Notes under the pieces: generated by a model | Database searches by the model: none | What the model saw: only the letters and a program-made list of their open reading frames with translations | What the model was told of the DNA's origin: nothing | In this document: positions 1-5,782 of the stretch, piece after piece | Layout of the letters: every line of letters begins with the position of its first letter | Position numbering within the stretch: the first letter of the stretch is position 1 | Program-made: the position numbers and the translations under genes | NCBI GenBank assembly: GCA_026993285.1 | Contig: JALWTZ010000449.1 | Coordinates: 1-10,132, forward strand | Source of the DNA: Lysobacterales bacterium | Lineage (GTDB): Bacteria > Pseudomonadota > Gammaproteobacteria > Xanthomonadales > S139-57 | Direction: 5' to 3' | Length of the DNA: 10,132 bases

Positions 1-158
1 CCGCACTGGGCCATACGGAAGAGCGGCTCGTACAGGGCTGGCAGGAACACATGGCCCGGCAAGATCTGGCACCGAGCATCCGCAACCAGCTCCTGCAGCG
101 TCTGCAACAGGCGCTGGCCGGATACACCTATCTCACCCGCGGGAGGTCTCCTGCATGA
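1..158 (+). CDS. 3' end of an upstream gene, possibly biosynthetic arginine decarboxylase (partial)
   Basis: The frame starting at base 3 is open until a TGA at 156-158 and encodes the last 51 residues of a protein that begins outside the window. The tail is helical and rich in Gln, Leu and Arg, and it closes with the string AGYTYLTRGRSPA. A GYTYL ending after a Leu/Gln-rich helix is what I recall of the C-terminus of biosynthetic arginine decarboxylase (SpeA), the PLP enzyme that makes agmatine for polyamines. That is recognition from a very short tail, so the name is only a suggestion. Its stop overlaps the murL start (ATGA), so the two are probably co-transcribed and translationally coupled. 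That the gene is real is much surer than its identity. Confidence 0.6.
   Translation, partial: ALGHTEERLVQGWQEHMARQDLAPSIRNQLLQRLQQALAGYTYLTRGRSPA
143..148 (+). promoter_or_regulatory. Shine-Dalgarno of murL
   Basis: A strong purine-rich site, GAGGTC within GGGAGGTC, lies about 7 bases before the ATG at 155. It supports that start and shows that murL is initiated independently as well as through overlap with the preceding stop codon. Confidence 0.6.
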
Positions 159-1495
159 ACCCGGCGCCCCGACATGCCCAAACCTTCACCTTCTGCGCAC
201 CGGAGCGCCAGGGGGACAGCATCCACATGCATTACCGGCTGGATGACACCCCGCTGACCGAAATCCTGTATTTTCCCGATGCCCCCGACCTCATCCTCAA
301 GGAACAGCAACGGGCCTTCGAGCAGGCGCTGGAACTGCTGAGCCTGATCGCCGGTATCAGTTACTACAAGGCCGGGCTGGCAAGGAACATTGCCATCGAG
401 GGCCTGAGCGTAACCGAAGATACCGCAAGCTTCCTGCGGAACCTGTATCAGCATGGGCTGGCGGAAATGCTCTGGAAGGCCGGTCTGGAGCACTTTGAAG
501 TGCCCGCCTTCCCTGTAACCCAGCAGCGCCATAGCGCACCGGCAGATTTCCCGTTGAACCGGCGCAATCTGCTGGCCATGGGTGGTGGCAAGGATTCCAT
601 GCTTTCGGCTCATCTACTGAAAGCCGGGCAGCAAGATACCCAGGCGGCCTTTGTGGGGCACAGCAGCCTGATTGCCCACAGTATAGAAGTTGCAGGCCTG
701 CCCGCCCTGCAGATCCGCCGCAAGCTGGACCCGAAGCTATCCCTGCTGAACGAACAGGGTGCCTTCAATGGCCATGTGCCGGTCACCGCCATCAACAGTG
801 CCATCCTGGTACTGGCGGCCCTGCTGTATGACCATGACCGAATCATTTTCTCCAATGAGCACTCGGCCAACGAGGCCAATTTCATCAACACCGCCGGGCG
901 TGCCGTCAACCATCAATACAGCAAGTCGCTGGCCTTCGAACAGGCTTTTGCCCGGCAACTCAACAGCCACATTCACCCGACACTGCAGTATGTTTCCCTG
1001 CTCAGGCCCTGGAATGAAACACGCATTCTGCAATTGTTCAGCCAGCTGCCCCAGTATCATCTGCATTTCTCCAGCTGCAATCGCAACTTTCACCTGCAGG
1101 GCAGTCGCAATTCAGAAAGTCTCTGGTGCGGCCAGTGCCCCAAGTGTCACTTTACCTTTCTTGGCCTGGCCGCCTTTCTGCCCGAAACCGAACTGATGCG
1201 CATCTTTGGCCGCAACCTGCTGCAGGACCGGGCACAAATCGGGGGGTTTGCAGCGCTGGCAGCACTGGGGCACTTCAAGCCACTGGAATGCGTTGGCACC
1301 GTGGAAGAAAGTCGTGCCCTGCTGGCCCATTTGCAGGCCGTGCCAAACTGGCAGTCCACCGCCGTGCTGCAAGCCTTGCAAGGCCATCCCGAACTGGCCC
1401 AGGCACGGCCACTGGAAGAAATCCTGCAACGCCGTTACCCCCACCGGCTGCCGCCCGACCTCGAGCAATTGCTACCTGAACATGCCCTTGTCTGA
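155..1495 (+). CDS. murL: MurL, UDP-N-acetyl-alpha-D-muramoyl-L-alanyl-L-glutamate epimerase
   Basis: This 446-residue cytoplasmic protein fits MurL, which inverts the terminal L-Glu of UDP-MurNAc-L-Ala-L-Glu to D-Glu using ATP, with AMP and PPi as products (known from the Xanthomonas enzyme). Visible support: a PP-loop type ATP pyrophosphatase signature, GGGKDS, at residues 143-148; a polar motif SNEHSANEANF at 233-243; and a C308 plus CGQCPKC cluster (C325, C328, C331) that looks like a metal-binding site. The N-terminal ~130 residues precede the ATP-binding core, and a helical tail follows the cysteine cluster. The immediately following, overlapping gene is a MurD-type ligase with MurD2 features, which is the expected functional partner. 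The start has a good ribosome site and overlaps the previous stop. The main alternative is an unrelated PP-loop enzyme of the QueC type, but length, motifs and neighbour argue against that. Confidence 0.88.
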   Translation: MNPAPRHAQTFTFCAPERQGDSIHMHYRLDDTPLTEILYFPDAPDLILKEQQRAFEQALELLSLIAGISYYKAGLARNIAIEGLSVTEDTASFLRNLYQHGLAEMLWKAGLEHFEVPAFPVTQQRHSAPADFPLNRRNLLAMGGGKDSMLSAHLLKAGQQDTQAAFVGHSSLIAHSIEVAGLPALQIRRKLDPKLSLLNEQGAFNGHVPVTAINSAILVLAALLYDHDRIIFSNEHSANEANFINTAGRAVNHQYSKSLAFEQAFARQLNSHIHPTLQYVSLLRPWNETRILQLFSQLPQYHLHFSSCNRNFHLQGSRNSESLWCGQCPKCHFTFLGLAAFLPETELMRIFGRNLLQDRAQIGGFAALAALGHFKPLECVGTVEESRALLAHLQAVPNWQSTAVLQALQGHPELAQARPLEEILQRRYPHRLPPDLEQLLPEHALV

Positions 1496-2816
1496 CCCGC
1501 ATCAGCAGCGTGTAGCCATCTGGGGCGCGGGCCGCGAAGGACTGGCCGCCTATCACTGGCTGCGCTCACGCCACCCCGATGCACCACTGGCCCTGTGGGA
1601 CGAAAACCCAGAGGCGCTGGAACAGGCTGTGCTGGAGCAGGATGCAGCGCTTGAACGCACCCTGCTGCGGAAAGAACAACCACTGCCGGAAGCGGATTGG
1701 GTCATCAAGTCTCCCGGCATTTCGTTGTACCAGCCCCGGATCGAGCACGCCATTGCTACCGGCACACACTTCACCAGCGGGAGCAATCTATGGCGCCGGC
1801 TGCGACCCGATGTGCCGGTGATCGCCGTCACCGGCACCAAGGGCAAAAGCACCAGTGCGGCCCTGCTGGCCCATCTGCTGAATGCACTGGGGCAAAAAAC
1901 CATCCTGGCCGGCAATATCGGCCAGCCCCTGCTGGAAACCCGGGATGCACAGGCTGCGTGGTGGGTCGTGGAATTATCCAGTTACCAGCTGGCTGACCTG
2001 GACTGGTCGGCGGAAACGGCCCTGCTGCTCAACCTGCAGCAGGAGCATCTCGACTGGCATGGCAGTCTGCAACGCTACCAACAGGACAAGCTGCGGATCT
2101 TTGCCGCTGACCAGCTACGCATCCACCCGCTCGATTTCAAACCCCTGCCACTGACCGGTGGGCAATGGCTGGCTTACGGGCATAAAGATCAGGTTCATCT
2201 GCAGGATGGATCTTTCTTCCTCGGCCACGAACGACTCTACCCGGCTGACATTCTGCCCTTGCCGGGCCCGCACAACCGGCACAATGCCTGTGCCATCCTG
2301 ACCCTGCTGCACGCGCTGGGCGTGGACCTGCACAGCGTCGCATCAGCACTGGAGACCTTCAGGGGCTTGCCACACCGGCTGGAGACCGTGTGTGAGCGCG
2401 ACGGTATTCGCTGGATCAATGACAGCATTGCCACCACGCCGGAAGCCAGCCTGGCAGCCCTGGCAGCCATGGACAAACGGCCTGTCGTCATGATGGTGGG
2501 TGGACACGACCGTGGGCTGGACTGGTCCACCTTTCTCCGGGCCACCAAAATGGAACGGCAACTTCATCTGCTGGCCCTGCCGGACAGCGGCCATCGTCTG
2601 GCCGAACTCATGGCTGCAGTACAGCATCCCGTACCCGTGGAAAGGGTCGATGATCTGGAAACGGCGGTCTCGCGGGCAAGAATACTGCTGTCCGAGGGCG
2701 GTATCGGCCTGCTCTCGCCCGGTGCCCCATCCTACGGCCAGTACAGCAATTACGAACAGCGCGGGCAGGCCTTTGCGCAATTGGCCTGTGGGAAAGTTAC
2801 CCGGGACGGTTGCTGA
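1482..2816 (+). CDS. murD2: MurD2, UDP-N-acetylmuramoyl-L-alanine--L-glutamate ligase
   Basis: A 444-residue Mur ligase that attaches glutamate to UDP-MurNAc-L-Ala in the cytoplasm. Three domains are visible: an N-terminal Rossmann-like UDP-binding part (VAIWGAGREG, residues 11-20), a central ATPase with P-loop TGTKGKST at 117-124 and the NIGQPL (145-150) and ELSSYQL (164-170) motifs, and a C-terminal ligase domain starting near 300. Classical MurD carries an NxxxDHLDRH motif, a TNxxAT block and a SPACASFDxFxxFxxRG-like C-terminal block. Here these read NLQQEHLDWH (184-193), ATTPEASLAAL (317-327) and SPGAPSYGQYSNYEQRG (412-428). Those changes around the amino-acid pocket, with murL directly upstream, point to MurD2, which takes L-Glu rather than D-Glu. 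ATG 1482 overlaps murL by 14 bases and has no clear Shine-Dalgarno, so expression probably depends on translational coupling. An ordinary MurD is the less likely alternative. Confidence 0.87.
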   Translation: MPLSDPHQQRVAIWGAGREGLAAYHWLRSRHPDAPLALWDENPEALEQAVLEQDAALERTLLRKEQPLPEADWVIKSPGISLYQPRIEHAIATGTHFTSGSNLWRRLRPDVPVIAVTGTKGKSTSAALLAHLLNALGQKTILAGNIGQPLLETRDAQAAWWVVELSSYQLADLDWSAETALLLNLQQEHLDWHGSLQRYQQDKLRIFAADQLRIHPLDFKPLPLTGGQWLAYGHKDQVHLQDGSFFLGHERLYPADILPLPGPHNRHNACAILTLLHALGVDLHSVASALETFRGLPHRLETVCERDGIRWINDSIATTPEASLAALAAMDKRPVVMMVGGHDRGLDWSTFLRATKMERQLHLLALPDSGHRLAELMAAVQHPVPVERVDDLETAVSRARILLSEGGIGLLSPGAPSYGQYSNYEQRGQAFAQLACGKVTRDGC

Positions 2817-2821
2817 AAGCC

Positions 2822-2845
2822 CCACAATCAACAAGCGGCTTGTGG
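2822..2845. terminator. inverted repeat in the convergent gap between murD2 and the diguanylate cyclase; weak candidate bidirectional terminator
   Basis: CCACAA at 2822-2827 pairs with TTGTGG at 2840-2845. A nested, competing ACAAG/CTTGT pair with a 3-base loop sits at 2831-2843. The repeat fills most of the 32 bases between two convergent stop codons, where a terminator is expected. Neither side has a proper U-tract and the stems are only 5-6 base pairs, so the role is a guess from position. Confidence 0.25.
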
Positions 2846-2848
2846 CGA

Positions 2849-4456
2849 TCAGCGGTCCAGGTCGGATACCACCCGGTTGCGTCCGGCGTTTTTTGCCTGA
2901 TAAAGCAGTTCATCGGCGCGTTTGAACAAGCTGTCTGGCATGTCACCCTTGCTTGCATGCGTCAAGCCCATGGACATGGTGACGGCAATCTTCTTGCCAC
3001 CACTTTCAAAGGGCAGTTTTTCCAGACTGGAACGCAGCTTTTCCGCCACCAGCAGTGCGGTTTCATCGGTGGTATTGGGCAGCAACACCACGAACTCCTC
3101 GCCACCGTAGCGACCGACAAAATCGGATTTCCGGGTCAGGCGCAACAGCAACTGGGCCACCACCCGCAACACCCGGTCCCCGGCCAGATGGCCGTGGGTG
3201 TCATTGATGTGCTTGAAATGGTCCAGATCACACACCACCAGCGCCAGTGGTGTGCCATAGCGGTCGAAACGGGAAAGCTCCTCCTCGATGCGCTGTTGAT
3301 AGGCCCGGCGATTGCCCAGACCGGTCAGCGGGTCTTCGAGGCCTCGCGCTTCCTGCTCGGTCAACAGCTTGCGCAAGTTGAGGGTTTCATTCTTGGCTTC
3401 CTGCAATTCATCGGCCAACTGGCGCAGTTCCGCCTCGAACACGCCACGGCGCTGGGAATTCTCCTCGCGGAAGCGATCCAGACGATCGAAAATCTTGCCG
3501 ATGTGCGCTTCCATGGTCTGCTGCAGATCACCCAGGTTGGTGGCTTCGCGTACTTCGGTGATCATGCCATCGAAATGACTGCGCATGTCCTCGTCCAGCT
3601 CACTGGCCAGGTCGTCCACTTCCTGCTGGTTGCAGACCGTGCGATCGAGGAATTCCTCTACCTGGTTGAAACGCTGCACCATCAGCTCGGCAAACTGTTC
3701 GAACTGTTGCTGCTCAATGGTATTGGCCTCGGCCACCACCTGCACCAGCGCATCCAGGGTATCCGGCAGCTGTGCCAGTTCATCCAGGCGGTTGAAGCGG
3801 TTCTGTACTTCCACCAGCTTGGGCTTGACCTGTGTGGGTACGCTCAAGTGATCCACCAGCGCCACCAGGTGGTGGGCAATGCTGCGACAAAAACGCGGAT
3901 CGTCGGTTGCAGGCTGTCCCTCAGCCGCTTGCCCATCCGGCCGTGTTGCCGATGCGGTTGCCGATGAATTGCCCGAAGGCTCCATGCTGGCCAGATCCAG
4001 CTGGGTCAACAGGCGACTGAAGGAAACCAGACTGCGATCGGTATCCTGTGCCAGCTTGTCCACCTCCTGTTTCAAGGTGGCCACTTCCTTTTGGGCAGCC
4101 TCTTTCAGCGGCAGGTTGTAGAACTGGTCCAGCAGACGGCGCAGGATCTCGACCCGTGAGCGCAGGCGTTGCTCGTGGATATTGTCCAGCTGCAGCAGGC
4201 GATCGGAAAATCCGGCCAGGGCCACCTTAAAGCGACGCTGGTCCATCTCGTCACCCTTGAGCAGTTCCAGCAACTGTTCAATCTGGCCGTCCAGCTTGTC
4301 ATCCTGCTTGCGGGCCGCATTGCTGAGCCGGGAAACCGCCAGCTTGAGCAACAGCTCCACATCCCGCCAGTGGGCACGCTCCTTGTCCGCCTGATCCAAC
4401 TGCAGCAGATACTTGCGTTTCCAGTTGTCCAGTTCCTGCTTCAGGTCGCCCTTCAT
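2849..4456 (-). CDS. soluble GGDEF diguanylate cyclase with long helical N-terminal region
   Basis: This 535-residue protein is predicted to condense two GTP into cyclic di-GMP. The C-terminal GGDEF domain (about residues 370-530) is intact: LTGLGNRRAY at 377-386, metal-binding D410 in DLDHFKHIND (410-419), the active-site GGEEF at 451-455, and a product-inhibition I-site RKSD at 442-445, exactly five residues upstream. No EAL domain, signal peptide or membrane segment is visible. Residues 1-150 and 205-370 are heptad-rich, strongly charged and probably coiled-coil, separated by a Ser/Ala/Pro/Gly-rich linker (about 158-188). The sensory input is therefore unknown and may be dimerisation through the helices or a protein partner. 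The start follows an AAGGAG site that overlaps the hinT stop codon. It is the last gene of the minus-strand cluster. The catalytic assignment is secure; the signal and target are not. Confidence 0.92.
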   Translation of the reverse strand: MKGDLKQELDNWKRKYLLQLDQADKERAHWRDVELLLKLAVSRLSNAARKQDDKLDGQIEQLLELLKGDEMDQRRFKVALAGFSDRLLQLDNIHEQRLRSRVEILRRLLDQFYNLPLKEAAQKEVATLKQEVDKLAQDTDRSLVSFSRLLTQLDLASMEPSGNSSATASATRPDGQAAEGQPATDDPRFCRSIAHHLVALVDHLSVPTQVKPKLVEVQNRFNRLDELAQLPDTLDALVQVVAEANTIEQQQFEQFAELMVQRFNQVEEFLDRTVCNQQEVDDLASELDEDMRSHFDGMITEVREATNLGDLQQTMEAHIGKIFDRLDRFREENSQRRGVFEAELRQLADELQEAKNETLNLRKLLTEQEARGLEDPLTGLGNRRAYQQRIEEELSRFDRYGTPLALVVCDLDHFKHINDTHGHLAGDRVLRVVAQLLLRLTRKSDFVGRYGGEEFVVLLPNTTDETALLVAEKLRSSLEKLPFESGGKKIAVTMSMGLTHASKGDMPDSLFKRADELLYQAKNAGRNRVVSDLDR

Positions 4457-4462
4457 GGCCCG

Positions 4463-4468
4463 CTCCTT
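4463..4468 (-). promoter_or_regulatory. Shine-Dalgarno of the diguanylate cyclase, embedded in the hinT stop
   Basis: On the minus strand AAGGAG lies 6 bases before the ATG at 4456, and its first two bases are the end of the TAA that closes the HIT-family gene. This fixes the start and suggests the two genes are translated from one message. Confidence 0.65.
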
Positions 4469-4811
4469 ATCCCGGTGGCCAGGTCAATGCCCGCCCGGCC
4501 AGCAGATGCAGATGCAAGTGGAAAACCGTCTGGCCACCATCGGCATTGCAGTTCATCACCGTGCGATAGCCGGATTCGGCAAAGCCCATTTCAGCAGCCA
4601 GCCGGGCCGCGACAACAAACAAATGACCCACCAGCGCTTCATCTTCGGCCTGCAGATCATTGATGGTGGCAATGGGTTTTTTCGGAATAATCAGAATATG
4701 CACTGGTGCTTGCGGATTCACATCACGGAAAGCCAGTGCCTGCTCATCCTCGTAGACAATATCCGCGGGGATCTCCCTGCGGATGATCTTGTCGAAAATG
4801 GTATCGCTCAT
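4467..4811 (-). CDS. hinT: HIT-family purine nucleoside phosphoramidase (HinT-like)
   Basis: A 114-residue protein of the histidine-triad superfamily, a small cytoplasmic homodimer that hydrolyses AMP- or GMP-phosphoramidate and aminoacyl-adenylate-type substrates. The N-terminus has the typical IFDKIIRREIPADIVYED pattern (residues 5-22), followed by the conserved APVHILIIPKKPIATI stretch (35-50). The catalytic triad is HLHLHLL at 98-104 (H98, H100, H102), with the conserved N-x-G-Q-T region (NADGGQTVFH) just before it, and the protein ends soon after in a WPPG tail. Length and motif match the bacterial HinT branch rather than GalT or Fhit. It starts 1 base after the recR stop with only a weak GGAA ribosome site, so translational coupling to recR is likely. 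Confidence 0.92.
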   Translation of the reverse strand: MSDTIFDKIIRREIPADIVYEDEQALAFRDVNPQAPVHILIIPKKPIATINDLQAEDEALVGHLFVVAARLAAEMGFAESGYRTVMNCNADGGQTVFHLHLHLLAGRALTWPPG

Positions 4812-4812
4812 T

Positions 4813-5415
4813 TCATTCCGCCTCCAGCGGCTTGCGCCCGCTCAGGGCGTGCGCCAGGGTATTCTGGTCGATATATTCCAGTTCTCCGCCCAATGGTACA
4901 CCATGGGCAATTTTTGTTAAGCGAATATTTCGCCCCGCCAGCAGGGATTGCACAAAATGCGCGGTTGCTTCCCCTTCCAGAGTGGCGCTGGTGGCCAGAA
5001 TCACTTCGCGGCAATCCCATTGCCGCACCAACGCTTCCAGCCGGTTCAACCCCAGATCTTCCACGCCCACGCCATCCAGCGGAGAAAGGCGGCCATGCAG
5101 TACAAAATACCGGCCGTTGTAGCCGCCACTTTGTTCAATGGCCAGCACATCCGCCGGGTGCTCGACCACGCACAGCAGCCGTGAATCACGCCGGGCATTG
5201 CTGCAAAGGCCGCAGACCGGCGTTTCACTGAAGTTTCGGCAATGCTCACAATGACCCACCGCCTGCATGGCAGCTTGCAGGGCCTCGCCCAGGGCACGCC
5301 CCCCGGCACGATCCTTTTCCAGCAGGTGGTAAGCCATGCGCTGGGCGGTTTTCTGCCCCACACCCGGCAAGATACGCAGCTGGTCGATGAGTTGCTGCAG
5401 CAGCGGGCTGTGCAT
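4813..5415 (-). CDS. recR: RecR, recombination mediator protein
   Basis: A 200-residue RecR, the normal size. It acts with RecO and RecF to load RecA on gapped, SSB-coated DNA. An N-terminal helix-hairpin-helix is visible (LPGVGQKTAQRMAYHLL, residues 16-32). The C4 zinc finger follows with C56, C59, C68 and C71. A Toprim domain begins at LLCVVEHPADVLAIEQSG (80-97, acidic E85) and includes GRLSPLDGVG (108-117). The Walker-B-like tail IAHGVPLGGELEYID is at 169-183. ATSATLEGEATA at 141-152 replaces the more usual ATNPTVEGEATA form, a mild variation. The ATG overlaps the ybaB stop by one base (TGATG), a classic coupling arrangement in the dnaX-ybaB-recR cluster. Confidence 0.97.
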   Translation of the reverse strand: MHSPLLQQLIDQLRILPGVGQKTAQRMAYHLLEKDRAGGRALGEALQAAMQAVGHCEHCRNFSETPVCGLCSNARRDSRLLCVVEHPADVLAIEQSGGYNGRYFVLHGRLSPLDGVGVEDLGLNRLEALVRQWDCREVILATSATLEGEATAHFVQSLLAGRNIRLTKIAHGVPLGGELEYIDQNTLAHALSGRKPLEAE

Positions 5416-5738
5416 CAGAAGGGCAGTTTCATGCCCGGTGGCAAAGGCATGCCAGCGGTGGCCTGCCCCATGTGTTCCTGGGTGGCCTCCGCGACCTTGC
5501 GGCTGGCATCATTGATGGCGGCGGTGATCAGGTCTTCCAGCATTTCCGCATCACTGCCGATACTGGCCAGATCCACCTTCACGCCCCGGCACTGGTGCTT
5601 GCCGCTGAGGGTAACCTGCACCATGCCACCGCCGGCTTCTCCGGTAACTTCCAGCTGCTCCAGCTCGCGCTGGGCCTTTTCCAGGTTTTCCTGCATTTTC
5701 TGTGCCTGACGCATCAGGCTGGCCATGGGACCTTTCAT
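5415..5738 (-). CDS. ybaB: YbaB/EbfC nucleoid-associated protein
   Basis: A 107-residue member of the YbaB/EbfC family, small dimeric DNA-binding proteins of the nucleoid. It shows the family's N-terminal helix (MKGPMASLMRQAQKMQENLE), the VTGEAGGGMVQVTLSGKHQC strand region (31-50), a VKVDLASI segment, and a C-terminal helix ending in a Pro/Met-rich tail. I chose ATG 5738 over an upstream in-frame ATG at 5759, because family members start at MKG and an AGGAG site lies about 10 bases before 5738. The 44 bases separating it from dnaX hold this ribosome site and an AT-rich patch (GATATTTT on the minus strand) that might be a weak -10, but no matching -35 was found. It sits between dnaX and recR as in most gammaproteobacteria. 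Confidence 0.95.
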   Translation of the reverse strand: MKGPMASLMRQAQKMQENLEKAQRELEQLEVTGEAGGGMVQVTLSGKHQCRGVKVDLASIGSDAEMLEDLITAAINDASRKVAEATQEHMGQATAGMPLPPGMKLPF

Positions 5739-5782
5739 GCGGGTCGTTCTCCTGTGCAAATCCTCGGAAAATATCGCGTTTT

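Noticed and set aside
1206..1481. Extended N-terminus of murD2 from an ATG at 1206
   Set aside because: This part is out of frame within murL, with a Trp/Cys/Pro-rich product unlike Mur ligases. The Rossmann-like start of the family begins right after ATG 1482.
2810..3967. A 385-codon plus-strand open frame opposite the diguanylate cyclase
   Set aside because: It mirrors the GGDEF gene, has no recognisable domain, and its start lies inside the murD2 end.
5739..5759. Longer ybaB starting at 5759
   Set aside because: It adds seven unlike residues and covers the AGGAG site that serves the ATG at 5738, where family members begin.
5739..5782. Promoter or small RNA gene in the dnaX-ybaB gap
   Set aside because: Only a GATATTTT patch and the ybaB ribosome site are visible, with no -35 at proper spacing and no hairpin; too little to call.
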